From VSJD01 sp964617825 (lineage in GTDB: Bacteria > Verrucomicrobiota > Kiritimatiellia > JAAZAB01): a stretch of 64,000 nt of DNA. Under the pieces are notes generated by a model, which was not told the origin of the DNA, did not search any database, and saw only the letters and a program-made list of their open reading frames with translations. The DNA lies in assembly GCA_964617825.1 (NCBI GenBank), contig CAZTWL010000002.1, positions 124,001 to 188,000 on the forward strand, given 5' to 3'. A program made the translations under genes and the position numbers. Positions 18,274-27,157 of this stretch are shown here, piece by piece; within the stretch, counting starts at the first letter, position 1; each line of letters opens with the position of its first letter.

Positions 18274-18593
18274 AATGTATCCCCCTCTGGTGGTAAACAA
18301 GATTGTCCGCAATGGCGGATCTACCTATGGCATGAAACCTACAAGAAACGCTCCGGTTTGGCAATGCCCATTCTGGGCTTCCGATCGCAATAATTTTCGA
18401 CAATGCTTACCGTCTTGACGCCAAACCGGGTCTATGCCATATTCAATACGGTTGAACGGGTTACCGCTTGCTGACGCGCGGCGCGCCATTTGCGGTTTGT
18501 AAATTCGAAGGAAACCGACCGGACTGGCCGCTTGGCAGGCAAGCCATTGAACGATGAACCGGTGAATCTTGAACCTTGCCCGGGACGAACATT

Positions 18594-19079
18594 ATGCAAC
18601 TCAATGACACCCAGAAAAATGCCGTGCGCCAGTGGATTGCCGAAGGATGCGGGCTGACCGAAATCCAAAAACGGCTGAACGACGAATTTAAGTTGTCTAT
18701 GACCTTTCTCGATCTGCGGTTTCTGGTCCTGGATCTCGGCCTGGCCGTCAAGGAGCAGGAAAAAAGCACCAACGCCGGATTGGACCTGAGCAAAGCCGCG
18801 CCGCGCCAGGCGGAGGAGGAAGCTGCCGACCTGGAACCGTCCGACTTGAACCCGGAAAGCGCCGGCGGGGTAACGGTCACTCTCGATCGCATCGTTAAAC
18901 CCGGGGCGGTCATCAGCGGAACGGTGCAGTTCAGCGATGGGGTTTCCGCAACCTGGTTGCTCGACCAAGTCGGCCGCCTGGCCATCGATGCGGGCAAGCC
19001 GAATTACCGGCCCAGCCAGGAAGATGTGCAGGCGTTCCAGGTGGAACTCCGCAATCTCCTGCAAAAACGCGGAATCTAA
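18594..19079 (+). CDS. Small conserved-looking protein, N-terminal HTH-like
   Basis: 161 residues, not recognised. The first ~55 residues (LNDTQKNAVRQWIAEG, LTEIQKRLNDEF) look helical and could form a helix-turn-helix-like unit. A charged linker rich in Glu and Ala follows. The C-terminal ~70 residues are beta-rich with a repeated VSGTVQFSDG-like strand and end in a helix. The start at 18594 is preferred over an ATG 18 bases upstream because of the family-like MQLNDTQ start, but this is a judgement. It stands alone, convergent with the next gene. Confidence 0.6.
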   Translation: MQLNDTQKNAVRQWIAEGCGLTEIQKRLNDEFKLSMTFLDLRFLVLDLGLAVKEQEKSTNAGLDLSKAAPRQAEEEAADLEPSDLNPESAGGVTVTLDRIVKPGAVISGTVQFSDGVSATWLLDQVGRLAIDAGKPNYRPSQEDVQAFQVELRNLLQKRGI

Positions 19080-19097
19080 TCTGCTCGAACCAAACGC

Positions 19098-20210
19098 TTA
19101 CTCCGCAAACAGTCGATCCAGCAGCCATTCCACATCGGCGGGGACAATTGGTTTGGGATTGGTCTGGGTGGAACCTGCCGCGACCGTTTCCCGGATGACG
19201 ACCTCTTTTTCCAGGATCGGCTTGCCCCGGAAGGGCGACGGCATATCGAGCTTGATCAACAGGTGCTTGATCAGATCCAACAGATCCTGTCCCAGCGCCC
19301 GGCTGGCTTGCCCGTACTTCCCGCCCATGGCATCCCGGTTCAACTCCACGGCATACGGCAGGCAGACGCCGCAGACATATCCGTGCGGCACATGGTAACG
19401 AACTCCCAGGGGATGCGCGATCCCATGGACCACCCCGAGGCGCGCCATGGCAAAGCTCAGCCCCGCCAGATAACTGCCCATTAAAACCTGCTCGGCTGCG
19501 GCAGGATCCGTCCCGCAATAAAAAGACTCCAGATGCGCGCCGATCAGCGTGAGCGCTTTCAATCCCAGCTCATCGCTCAGCCAGACAGCATGGCGACTGG
19601 TAAAGGCCTCCAGCGCCTGGGTAAAAGCATCCATGCCTGCGTGGGCAATTACCTGCTTTGGACAATTAGCCAGAAGGGCCGGGTCGAGAATGACCAGGCG
19701 GGCCATCAGATTATCGTCGCGGATCGATTTTTTTTGGCGCGTGGCGCTGTTGGTCAGGACCGCGTTGACCGTGGCCTCGGAACCGGTACCGGCGGTGGTC
19801 GGAACGGCCGCGATCGCCAGGCCCGGAGTCTCGATGGCGGCGCCGTTATGATACGCTTCGACCGGTTGCCGGGCGTGAAACAAGCCGCCACAGGCTTTAG
19901 CCAAATCAAGGACACTTCCGCCGCCGACTCCTGCAATCCAGTCGGCCTGGTGGTTACGGGCTGCCTCCAGCAGACGATCCAAATCGGCCAGCATGGGTTC
20001 GCCACCGGCATGTTCCCAGGTTGCCACAACCATGCCGCCCGGCTTCTCCCGCAGGAGCAGCGGCAAAACACCATGCGCCGCCAGCGAGCGGCCGTGCACC
20101 AGCAGGCCGCGCCGTCCGTAGCGGGCGCATTCGGACAACAGGCATTGCGCCTTGCCTGCGCCAAACAGCATTCGCGCCGGCATGACGACTTTTTCGGGCA
20201 ATAATTGCAT
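19098..20210 (-). CDS. Iron-containing alcohol dehydrogenase
   Basis: NAD(P)-dependent group III alcohol dehydrogenase of 370 residues. The nucleotide-binding GVGGGSVLDLAKA motif is present, then PTTAGTGSEAT. The metal ligands are the Asp and His in AHAGMDAFTQALE and the His residues of VVHGIAHPLG and HVPHG. The substrate may be an aldehyde, alcohol or glycerol-type compound; this cannot be told from sequence. The ATG at 20210 follows AGAGGAAA. A cupin gene lies upstream on the same strand, with a 16-base palindrome between them. Confidence 0.9.
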   Translation of the reverse strand: MQLLPEKVVMPARMLFGAGKAQCLLSECARYGRRGLLVHGRSLAAHGVLPLLLREKPGGMVVATWEHAGGEPMLADLDRLLEAARNHQADWIAGVGGGSVLDLAKACGGLFHARQPVEAYHNGAAIETPGLAIAAVPTTAGTGSEATVNAVLTNSATRQKKSIRDDNLMARLVILDPALLANCPKQVIAHAGMDAFTQALEAFTSRHAVWLSDELGLKALTLIGAHLESFYCGTDPAAAEQVLMGSYLAGLSFAMARLGVVHGIAHPLGVRYHVPHGYVCGVCLPYAVELNRDAMGGKYGQASRALGQDLLDLIKHLLIKLDMPSPFRGKPILEKEVVIRETVAAGSTQTNPKPIVPADVEWLLDRLFAE

Positions 20211-20308
20211 AGGGCCAATTTCCTCTCGAAATTCGAAAGCCGCGAAGCGGAGCAAACGGGAGCAACCGTCGTTTTGCCGATTGTCCGTCCTGGAAGGCCC
20301 AAGGCGGG

Positions 20309-20324
20309 CTCCGGGATCCCGGAG
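20309..20324. terminator. Perfect 16-base palindrome between cupin and ADH genes
   Basis: CTCCGGGATCCCGGAG reads the same on both strands. It lies just after the cupin stop and about 100 bases before the ADH start on the minus strand. It could end cupin transcription or bind a regulator. There is no T-run. Confidence 0.35.
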
Positions 20325-20333
20325 AGGCCGACG

Positions 20334-20681
20334 TCAATACATCATGATGATGGCGATTATTTCCAGCGGCTCCAATCCGCTGTTAATGACCGCGTGTGAT
20401 TCACCCTTGCCGGTCAGAATCGCGTCGCCCGCCTGGACCGATTCCCTGGTCTGGCCATTGTCGATCAGGCCCATGCCGCGCGTCACAATGAACAACTCAT
20501 CCTCGCCATCATGCTTATGCAAGCCGATGCTGGCGCCCGGCGGCAAGGTCAGGCGCGAACACAATCGCGTGCGGGCTGTGATCTCATCCTTTTTGAAAAA
20601 ATGCTGAAAAGTGACATTGCCGACGCCGCCACGCATATTGCTTCGCACCTCGGTTTCCATCTGCGCTGCCTTGCGGATCAT
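20334..20681 (-). CDS. Cupin-domain protein
   Basis: 115 residues forming one small beta-barrel cupin. The motifs are GASIGLHKHDGEDELFIVTRG (metal ligands His, His, Glu) and the C-terminal GKGESHAVINSG (His). Such proteins bind or isomerise small metabolites or sugars; no specific reaction can be assigned. The ATG at 20681 follows AAAGGAG. The frame is open 38 residues further upstream, but that part is unlike the family. It lies next to the ADH gene on the same strand. Confidence 0.85.
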   Translation of the reverse strand: MIRKAAQMETEVRSNMRGGVGNVTFQHFFKKDEITARTRLCSRLTLPPGASIGLHKHDGEDELFIVTRGMGLIDNGQTRESVQAGDAILTGKGESHAVINSGLEPLEIIAIIMMY

Positions 20682-20903
20682 AGGACTCCTTTCCGTGCAC
20701 CTGACGTGCAAGCTTGGACGAATATTGATGGGTTGCACAATAGCAAGTTGCGCCAATCCCGTCCAGCGGAATGGAATTTCTGTGGGCTCCAGCATGGCCT
20801 ATGCCTAGTTAATGCTGATGCCAAAAACCGGGAAAACATCATAATTTGTCTGCCCGGAGGACTCTCTTATGTCATGGATCAGTTTTTGGGGAGCAGGTCA
20901 CCC

Positions 20904-21566
20904 TACGTTTCCCTGATGGTTGACATGGCGCATATCGCGGGGCTGGTCGCCACGGGTTGCCACCCCAGCCCGGTGCCTTACGCCGAGTTCGTGACGTCCA
21001 CCACGCATAAAACGCTCCGCGGCCCGCGCAGCGGCCTGATCCTTTGCCGGCAAGAATTCGCCCAGAAAATCGACCACCAGATATTTCCCGGCATGCAGGG
21101 CGGACCCCTGATGCACATTATCGCCGCCAAAGCCGTTTGTTTCCATGAAGCGCTGCAGCCGGCTTTCCGCCAGTACCAGGAACAGGTGCTTCGCAATGCG
21201 CGCACGCTGGCGGAAACACTGCAGCAGGAAGGATTACGCATCGTCTCCGGCGGCACCGAAAATCACCTGCTGCTCGCGGACCTGACCGCGCTGAACATCA
21301 CCGGCAAAGACGCCGCTTCCGCGCTTGACAAGGCCGGCATCGCGGTCAATAAAAACCTCATCCCATTTGATCCCCGCAGCCCTTTCGTAACCTCCGGCAT
21401 CCGCATCGGCACCCCGGCGGTCACCACCCGCGGCATGAAGGAAAAAGAAATGCGGCAGATCGCCGGACAGATAATGAAGGCCCTGCGGAACATGCACGAC
21501 GATTCCAAGCTGGCCGACGTGCGCCGCGAGGTCGTCGCGCTCACCGCCAGGTTCCCCCTGCCCTAG
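20904..21566 (+). pseudogene. glyA: C-terminal remnant of serine hydroxymethyltransferase
   Basis: The frame reads YVSLMVDMAHIAGLVA, HPSPVPYAEFVTSTTHKTLRGPRSG (PLP lysine motif), FPGMQGGPLMH, then the normal C-terminal domain to RFPLP. About 220 residues are present; the usual length is ~415, so roughly the first 190 are missing. The upstream sequence shows no N-terminal half and no start or ribosome binding site near the junction. The substrate and cofactor residues of the N-terminal half are lost, so it is probably non-functional. The frame itself is still clean, which suggests recent truncation. Confidence 0.8.
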
Positions 21567-22567
21567 GCATTCAACGGCAGGCGGACCGGCTGGCCGGTCT
21601 TAAACGAGTGGTAAATCGCCATGACCACTTCCAGTGATTTCCTTGACTCCCTGCCATTTGTCAGCGGAACGGTTTCGTTGATGATAGAGTTATAAAAGTG
21701 AGTCCAGAGCGACTCGGTTGAATAGGAAAGCAGTTCCACGTTTTCACATTTTTTCCCAAAGTCCCGGGAAATAAGCATTTTATTACCTTGTAGACGAATA
21801 TCTCCTTCAGTTAAAAACAAGGATATATCCTCATTAGAAGTTCCATGTGATCCCCAATTACAGAAAAAACTGCCAACAGCGCCGTTCTTAAAACGCAGAG
21901 ATACTGCCGCCACCATTTCCGCTTCCAGTCGTCGCTGATCCTCCGCCTGAAAGGCAAATATTTCCGCGATGTCTCCGAAATACCACAGCATCAAATCAAT
22001 AAGATGAACTCCGGAACCGATCAAACAGCCGCCGCCCACCGCTTCTCGCGAACGCCACCATCCTGATGAACGATTAAAATTCTGGTGGTGGATTACCAAG
22101 GAGCTTAACGGTTTTCCAAAGTCGCCAGTCTTCAGCAAGTCTTTGATTTTTATCCGTCCGGAATCAAACCGCTGATTATAGGCCACCATCAAGGTTATTT
22201 TCTCCCGCTCCACGGCAGAAATAATGGCGTCCGCTTCCACCAGATTGCGCGCAATCGGCTTATCCACTATTACGTGTTTTTTCCGGCTGGCGGCCGCCAC
22301 GCATACATCCTTATGCAGAAAATGTGGTAGCGATACTATCACGGCGTCACAAATATTGCTTTCAATAACAGCTCTGTAATCAGCAGTGTAATTGGGAATG
22401 TTAAATTGCTTGCATTTTTTTTCAGCTAATTCGACATTGCTGTCACATCCCCACGTTATCTTAAATTTGTCGGTTTCTTTGCTCAGTCCATTCAAATGAT
22501 ATCCCGCAAAACCGCCCATGCCTATTATGCCTAAACGAATTTGGTTTGACGCTTGTTGTGTTGTCAT
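21563..22567 (-). CDS. Gfo/Idh/MocA-family oxidoreductase
   Basis: NAD(P)-dependent sugar or cyclitol dehydrogenase of 334 residues. The N-terminal Rossmann domain has GIIGMGGFAGYH and the motif DKPIARNLVEAD. The substrate Lys is in the VDKP segment. The C-terminal domain has WWRSREAVGGGCLIGSGVHLIDLMLWYFG. The ATG at 22567 follows AAGGAG. It lies 16 bases after the ThuA-like gene on the same strand. Gfo/ThuA pairs are common in polysaccharide-degrading bacteria and act on sugars oxidised at C3 (known for some pairs; not shown here). GC is lower than in the surrounding chromosome. Confidence 0.88.
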   Translation of the reverse strand: MTTQQASNQIRLGIIGMGGFAGYHLNGLSKETDKFKITWGCDSNVELAEKKCKQFNIPNYTADYRAVIESNICDAVIVSLPHFLHKDVCVAAASRKKHVIVDKPIARNLVEADAIISAVEREKITLMVAYNQRFDSGRIKIKDLLKTGDFGKPLSSLVIHHQNFNRSSGWWRSREAVGGGCLIGSGVHLIDLMLWYFGDIAEIFAFQAEDQRRLEAEMVAAVSLRFKNGAVGSFFCNWGSHGTSNEDISLFLTEGDIRLQGNKMLISRDFGKKCENVELLSYSTESLWTHFYNSIINETVPLTNGRESRKSLEVVMAIYHSFKTGQPVRLPLNA

Positions 22568-22583
22568 GACATTTTTCTCCTTG

Positions 22584-23369
22584 CTATTGTTGTGCGCTAA
22601 AAATCCAGTCGGACGGCACGATGGCCTGCAGGCCACCGGCGGGAATTTCCAACCCCACAACCCATACGATGGCATTCAACAACATTCTACGAAATCCGGT
22701 TATTGCAAGATTTGGATGGAAATGCCCCATGGTGGTCATAAAACTGCGGCCGCCATCGGCGCGCTCCAAGGCCCAGGCCACGGTATATGACTCCGGCTCG
22801 TCCTGGATGGCTGTCCGCAAAAGCGGCGTCAGGCGGGGGTCATGATCCTTGAACCGGATGCGATAATAATATTCCTCCTTGATTTGGAAAGGAATGACTC
22901 CGGACAGGATCGGATGATTCGGGGCTGTCAGCTCCGGAGTTGTGGTATCCACTTTGATCCGTGAATACCAATGTTTGGGCGGTGGCCCGCTTTCGTAATC
23001 AAAGTAACCGCCGCACCAGTCAAACACAGAATCCTGAAAACGGCTTGGAAAGAAGGTTGCATAATGTTCAAGTACCAGACCACAGCCACGTTGCATCTGC
23101 CGCCCTATGATTTCCATCCGGTTACCGATAAGAAAAGGGTGCTTCTTTTCATTGCCATCCGAGCCGTCCGAAAACAGGACGATGGCATCGGCGGTGTCGA
23201 GCGTGCCGGCCTGTTCCGGCCATCCGTTTGCATGCAGTTCCAAACAAAGGCGGTTGGCCAAGGATGACTTCTCCAAGCACTGTTTCAACAAGGTCAGGTC
23301 TTTTTCGTATTCATGAGTGCCTAGAGAATGACTTTTGGCGCCTGCCAGAAGAACTATTTTTTTGTTCAT
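22584..23369 (-). CDS. ThuA-like domain protein
   Basis: 261-residue ThuA-family protein, a glutamine-amidotransferase-like fold with reported roles in trehalose, sucrose and other sugar use. The start KKIVLLAGAKSHSLGTHEYEKDLTLL and DAIVLFSDGSDG match the family N-terminal strands. The late HFHPNLAITGFRRMLLNAIVWV matches the end of the domain. No signal peptide is present, so it is cytoplasmic. It leads a two-gene unit with the Gfo/Idh oxidoreductase and diverges from the AraC gene, which may regulate it. Confidence 0.82.
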   Translation of the reverse strand: MNKKIVLLAGAKSHSLGTHEYEKDLTLLKQCLEKSSLANRLCLELHANGWPEQAGTLDTADAIVLFSDGSDGNEKKHPFLIGNRMEIIGRQMQRGCGLVLEHYATFFPSRFQDSVFDWCGGYFDYESGPPPKHWYSRIKVDTTTPELTAPNHPILSGVIPFQIKEEYYYRIRFKDHDPRLTPLLRTAIQDEPESYTVAWALERADGGRSFMTTMGHFHPNLAITGFRRMLLNAIVWVVGLEIPAGGLQAIVPSDWIFSAQQ

Positions 23370-23679
23370 TTCTTATTCTCCACTTGAGCGTTACGCATAT
23401 CCCTCAATCCTTTGCCTTCGAAGTAAAGCCTGAGTGTTTCGATCGCGTCAGCCCCACACTTTCGGTTTTTGTTTAATGGACCCCTTTCCCTCCCATTTTT
23501 TTACAGCTGTTCGCGACTCTCCCATTCATTCATCAAATTAAATAAAACCGGGAAATAAGCCAATCAGCTTTCTTTATATTTTTTGTATTAATATTTATCT
23601 TTTATGGTTTTTTTTGTATTTTTTGCCATATTTTTATACTTTTTGACATTAGCGCTCTGACAATCATAGCAAGGCAAGT
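23370..23679. other. AT-rich divergent region between ThuA and AraC genes
   Basis: 310 bases, very AT-rich from about 23560 on, with T-tracts and near-repeats of TATTTTTTGTATT. It must hold both divergent promoters. No operator is identified. The run of T-tracts next to araC may bend DNA or carry a nucleoid-protein site (inference). Confidence 0.5.
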
Positions 23680-24552
23680 ATGAATACTTCCACTAGAAGA
23701 GAGCTGATAGATACATTGATTGACGGGCTTTCGTTTAAATACCACAGCGGTAATTACGACAACGACAATCCCCCTCATCGTCATGAAGGCCGTCTGTTTC
23801 CTTTCACGGTCATTGTTTGCGTCACTCGCGGGGAGTATATCGGGGAAATTGACCAGCAGGTATGGGTAGCCAGACCACATACGGCATTGATTGTACCACC
23901 CGGAATTATCCATACCATTGAAGTAAAGAAACGGTGTTTGAATCAGTATGCCCATCTGTTTTTCTGGGCATTCCAATCAATCGATCTGTTGTCGCTCTTT
24001 CACGTGCCGGCAATTATCGGTGGTAAATCAGGCGTTTCCTTGGAAAAACTGGTACGAGCCCTGTCTCGCTTTTTCAAGACGGTCGACGATACGGAGGTCG
24101 GCCTTACCGATCTCGTGATGGCAAAGCGAATCGGATTTCAGATCCTGGAAATAATTATCAGCCGATCAAAACTCAAGGAAGAAAGTTATGACTTCCTGCT
24201 GGGCCTGCAGAAAATAAAACCGGCCATTGACCACATCAACTCTCATACGCACGAGGCAATCGCGCCGGATACTTTGGCCGCGCTGTTGAACATGTCTCAG
24301 AACAAGTTTAAAAAAATCTTTTCTGCCATCATGCGGAAAACACCGCTTCAGTATATCAGGCAGGTCCGAATTCAAAAAGCACAGGGTCTGTTGTCCAGCG
24401 GCGACTTATCCATCAAGGAAATTTCCTGCCGGACAGGGTACAAAACGATCTTCTATTTCAGCCGCGATTTCAAAAATGTCACCGGAAAATCCCCCCTGGA
24501 TTATCGGCGCACTTGCCGTCTTGCCGTCTTGGGAAAACCAAGGGTCAGATAG
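23680..24552 (+). CDS. AraC-family transcriptional regulator
   Basis: 290 residues. The N-terminal ~150 residues form a cupin-like sugar-sensing domain (HRHEGRLFPFTVI, TALIVPPGIIHTI). The C-terminal ~100 are the double helix-turn-helix. The second HTH signature is IKEISCRTGYKTIFYFSRDFKNVTGKSPLDYR, close to the AraC family consensus. It diverges from the ThuA/Gfo pair. Control of that pair is the natural guess, and the intervening sequence is AT-rich. No ribosome binding site stands out. Confidence 0.88.
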   Translation: MNTSTRRELIDTLIDGLSFKYHSGNYDNDNPPHRHEGRLFPFTVIVCVTRGEYIGEIDQQVWVARPHTALIVPPGIIHTIEVKKRCLNQYAHLFFWAFQSIDLLSLFHVPAIIGGKSGVSLEKLVRALSRFFKTVDDTEVGLTDLVMAKRIGFQILEIIISRSKLKEESYDFLLGLQKIKPAIDHINSHTHEAIAPDTLAALLNMSQNKFKKIFSAIMRKTPLQYIRQVRIQKAQGLLSSGDLSIKEISCRTGYKTIFYFSRDFKNVTGKSPLDYRRTCRLAVLGKPRVR

Positions 24553-24657
24553 CATGAAAGGCGGTTAGAGCTCCGTTGAGATGCGGTATATAATACCCAT
24601 CAGCCATAGAAGATGCGGCCATGGTGGCCCGTCATTGGCACAAAGGAGATAACCGCC

Positions 24658-24915
24658 ATGAATTACGCAGGGATAGATTACCACAAACGCTATTCAGTTG
24701 TCTGCATTATTGATGTGCGCGTGATGGGCAATATCTTGCACGAAGAACGCATTGAGCATGGATTTCCAGAGCGCTTCGCGGCGCTGCTGAATGCGCATGC
24801 GCCCGTGGAGGTTACTTTCGAGGCGACCATGAACTGGAGTTGGCTGTATGAGTTGCTTGAGGTGACGAATGGGATTAAGCGCGTTGCGATCCAATCAGCT
24901 CCAACACGCGTTTGA
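24658..24915 (+). pseudogene. 5' fragment of an IS110-type transposase
   Basis: Starts MNYAGIDYHKRYSVVCIID, the DEDD nuclease motif of IS110 transposases with the first Asp in GIDYHK, and VTFEATMNWSWLYELL further on. The normal protein is ~330-400 residues. Here homology stops after about 75 residues where the frame runs into an unrelated element at about 24885, and a stop follows. AAAGGAG lies ten bases before the ATG. A TATAAT at 24589 may be its promoter. The transposase is dead. Confidence 0.85.
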
Positions 24916-25110
24916 CGACTTAACCACCACCCCATAACCTGTTCCCGCTTATTCACTTTCCTCAACGTCGTTAACTGCTCGCCGGTCAATCCAAGACCCG
25001 TCAGCCCTTCTGCCAACCACGCGGATGCCGCCCGTTCGTCATGTGCGCGTTTCTCCTCACCCTCGTATGTCTCACCTTTCTCGAGCGACACGCGCCAGAC
25101 GGCTTCCGCC
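24884..25110 (-). pseudogene. Truncated REP-associated tyrosine transposase, copy A
   Basis: On the minus strand, AHDERAASAWLAEGLTGLGL and then WWLSRQTRVGADWIATRL match the C-terminal region of RAYT-type (IS200-like) transposases with the HTH tail found in Kiritimatiellota and relatives. The left end is fused to the IS110 fragment, and the last ~45 residues are gone. The catalytic Y1 domain is absent. Two further copies lie at 26690 and 29473 in the same orientation. Confidence 0.7.
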
Positions 25111-25336
25111 GCTTAACGTTCGGTCACGTCGAGTCGCTCCATCGCCTGTGCGGCGATGGCGATAATTTGATTGCAAACCTCCTTCCGTTTTGGACGATTA
25201 TAGATTCCGGCACCTTATTGTCCAGCGTCGAACCGGCGGTGTCGCGGATGTCTTGACAAATTGGCTAAAAAGAAGAAATTACGAAACTGGTCAAGCAACG
25301 CTGTTCGAAACAAAATAAACGGACCATTGAAAAATC
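25111..25336 (+). other. Spacer with conserved orphan tail before GH109 copy 1
   Basis: Holds a 26-codon open tail (25238-25318, reading GVADVLTNWLKRRNYETGQA and ending at a TAA) that recurs nearly unchanged in front of GH109 copy 2 (29763-29843). It is the end of an unknown gene whose body is missing in both places. The remaining sequence shows no gene. Confidence 0.6.
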
Positions 25337-26632
25337 ATGAAAACAAATGAAATTTTCAGGAGCACGAAAGAGGCGCTGGCATATGTCACGAAGATCCCGC
25401 CGGTACAGGGCAAGACCATGATGAACGTGCCGTTCGAAAAGCGCAATCTGGTCCGGTTCGGATTCATCGGGGTGGGCAGCCGCGGCCTGAGCCAGTTAAA
25501 CGAAGTACTGGCGTTTAAAGGGACGCGGATCACCGCCGTCTTCGATGCAACCGCCGAACAAATGCTCATGGCCAAGGAAAAGGTAGTGAAGGCCGGATTT
25601 CGGGCTCCGGTCCTGGAAAAGGATTGGCAGAGCGTGTGCAAACGGCCGGACGTCGATTTGGTCTATATCTGTTCGCCCTGGGAAATGCATGTGCCGCAAG
25701 CGCTCCTGGCCATGGAATGCGGCAAACATGCCGCCGTCGAAGTTCCGGCCGCGACAACCCTGGCCAACTGCTGGCGCCTGGTGAATGTTTCCGAACGCAC
25801 CCGCCGGCACTGCGTTTTTCTGGAAAACTGCTGCTACGGCAAACCGGAATTGACGTTGCTGAACATGGTCCGGCATGGGCGCTTTGGGACGATAACCCAC
25901 GGCGAGGCGGCCTATATTCACGACCTGCGCTCCACACTATTGTCTTCGAAAGGCGAGGGGCTCTGGCGGCGCGATCCGCACCAGACGCGCAACGCCAACC
26001 TCTATCCCACCCATGGGCTGGGGCCGGTGGCCTGGTATATGGGCATCCATCACGGCGACTGTTTCGCCCGGCTGGTTTCGATGAGCAGCCGGGAAGCGTC
26101 ACTGACGGAATACCGCGACGCCAAGCTGCCCGCCGGCGACCCCAGGCGCCGGGAAAAGTACACTTGCGGCGACATGAACACCTCGCTGATCCGGACCGTC
26201 AACGGACGCACAATCTTGTTGCAGCACGACGTTGTCACCCCCCGGCTCTACAGCCGGATCAACATGCTGCAGGGCACCAAGGGAGCGTTCAGCGATTATC
26301 CGCCCCGCATCTTTTTCGACGGCCAGAAGAAGCATGATTGGGCTTCTTACGAAACGGTCGAGGAAAAATACGAGCATCCGCTCTGGAAAAAGCTGGGGGC
26401 CATGGCTCTCAAACTTGGCGGACACGGCGGCATGGATTATATCATGAACTACCGGCTGGTGCAGGCCTTCCGTCGGGGATTGCCGCCGGATACGAACGTC
26501 TATGACGCCGCCGCCTGGAGCGCGCCGGTGGCGCTTTCCGCCATTTCCGTGGCCCTGGACAGCCTGTCGTTGCCATTTCCCGATTTCACGCGCGGGCAAT
26601 GGCGCAAGACCGGATCGGCGCCGCTGGCCTGA
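25337..26632 (+). CDS. GH109-type Gfo/Idh/MocA glycosidase/oxidoreductase, copy 1
   Basis: 431 residues. Motifs are GFIGVGSRGLSQL (NAD-binding), GKHAAVEVPAATTLANCW, HCVFLENCCYGKPEL, HGEAAYIHDLRSTL and NLYPTHGLGPVAWYM. These match GH109 proteins, which cleave alpha-N-acetylgalactosaminides using NAD+ (known for the family; substrate here not proven). No signal peptide is present. It is identical to the copy at 29861 over the last ~1010 bases, but the first ~285 differ at about 20 positions. It lies between transposase remnants A and B. No strong ribosome binding site precedes the start. Confidence 0.85.
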   Translation: MKTNEIFRSTKEALAYVTKIPPVQGKTMMNVPFEKRNLVRFGFIGVGSRGLSQLNEVLAFKGTRITAVFDATAEQMLMAKEKVVKAGFRAPVLEKDWQSVCKRPDVDLVYICSPWEMHVPQALLAMECGKHAAVEVPAATTLANCWRLVNVSERTRRHCVFLENCCYGKPELTLLNMVRHGRFGTITHGEAAYIHDLRSTLLSSKGEGLWRRDPHQTRNANLYPTHGLGPVAWYMGIHHGDCFARLVSMSSREASLTEYRDAKLPAGDPRRREKYTCGDMNTSLIRTVNGRTILLQHDVVTPRLYSRINMLQGTKGAFSDYPPRIFFDGQKKHDWASYETVEEKYEHPLWKKLGAMALKLGGHGGMDYIMNYRLVQAFRRGLPPDTNVYDAAAWSAPVALSAISVALDSLSLPFPDFTRGQWRKTGSAPLA

Positions 26633-26681
26633 ACGGCGGCTAGCCGCGGCCGGTATGTGGACGGCCTCAGTCGAGGTGAAA
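26633..26681 (-). repeat. Duplicated 3' end of the AsmA-like gene
   Basis: The ~49 bases after GH109 copy 1 resemble those after copy 2 (31157-31205), which include the stop and last codons of the intact AsmA-like gene. Here the frame is interrupted and the rest of that gene is absent. This marks the end of a segmental duplication. Confidence 0.55.
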
Positions 26682-26689
26682 GGGGGCAG

Positions 26690-27157
26690 TCCGTGATTCT
26701 TCGTATTTTATCCGGTTTTCTTCGCAGGCGATTGAGTTCGGGATCCCTGCCACACTCAACAAGCCCGGCTGCTTTGGACACTGATGCCCGATGCCCCATC
26801 GCCAGGCGCGTTGCAATCCAATCAGCTCCAACACACGTCTGACGACTTAACCACCACCCCAAAACCTGTTTTTCGCTTATCTTCTTTCCTCAACGGCGTT
26901 AATTGCTCGCCGGTCAATCCAAGACCCGCCAGTCCTTTTGCCAACCACGCGGATGCCGCCCGTTCGTCATGCGCGTTTCTCCGCACCCCCGTATGTCTCA
27001 CCTTTCTTCCCCTTTATTTTCTCCCCGACCGACTGCCCAACATCTTCAGAAACAGCTCACGGTCCGCATCATCCCGATAGATCGCTTCACCACGATCACC
27101 TCGGCTCATAATATGGTAGAGAGCCCACTCATCTTCCGCTCTCGATTTCCTTGCCAT
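26690..27157 (-). pseudogene. Internally deleted REP-associated tyrosine transposase, copy B
   Basis: The N-terminus starts at 27157, reading MARKSRAEDEWALYHIMSRGDRGEAIYRDD then ELFLKML, which is typical of RAYT transposases. After about 45 residues the frame ends. It resumes in the C-terminal part (HDERAASAWLA, VGADWIATRLAMGHRASVSKAAG, RRITD). The His-x-His and catalytic Tyr region is deleted, so it cannot transpose. AGAAAGG-type sequence precedes the ATG. It abuts the duplicated AsmA tail on its left. Confidence 0.75.

Noticed and set aside
23643..23671. TTGACA-type promoter directly before the AraC gene
   Set aside because: The -35 match is good but the -10 is poor (ATAGCA) and would leave only about eight bases to the start codon.
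24613..24915. A functional IS110 element
   Set aside because: Only the first ~75 residues of the transposase remain, with no inverted or target repeats found; the frame runs into RAYT sequence.
26500..26862. A real minus-strand gene antisense to the end of GH109 copy 1
   Set aside because: Only its first part (to about RRITD, near 26690) is the RAYT remnant; the rest is a shadow of GH109 reading frames.
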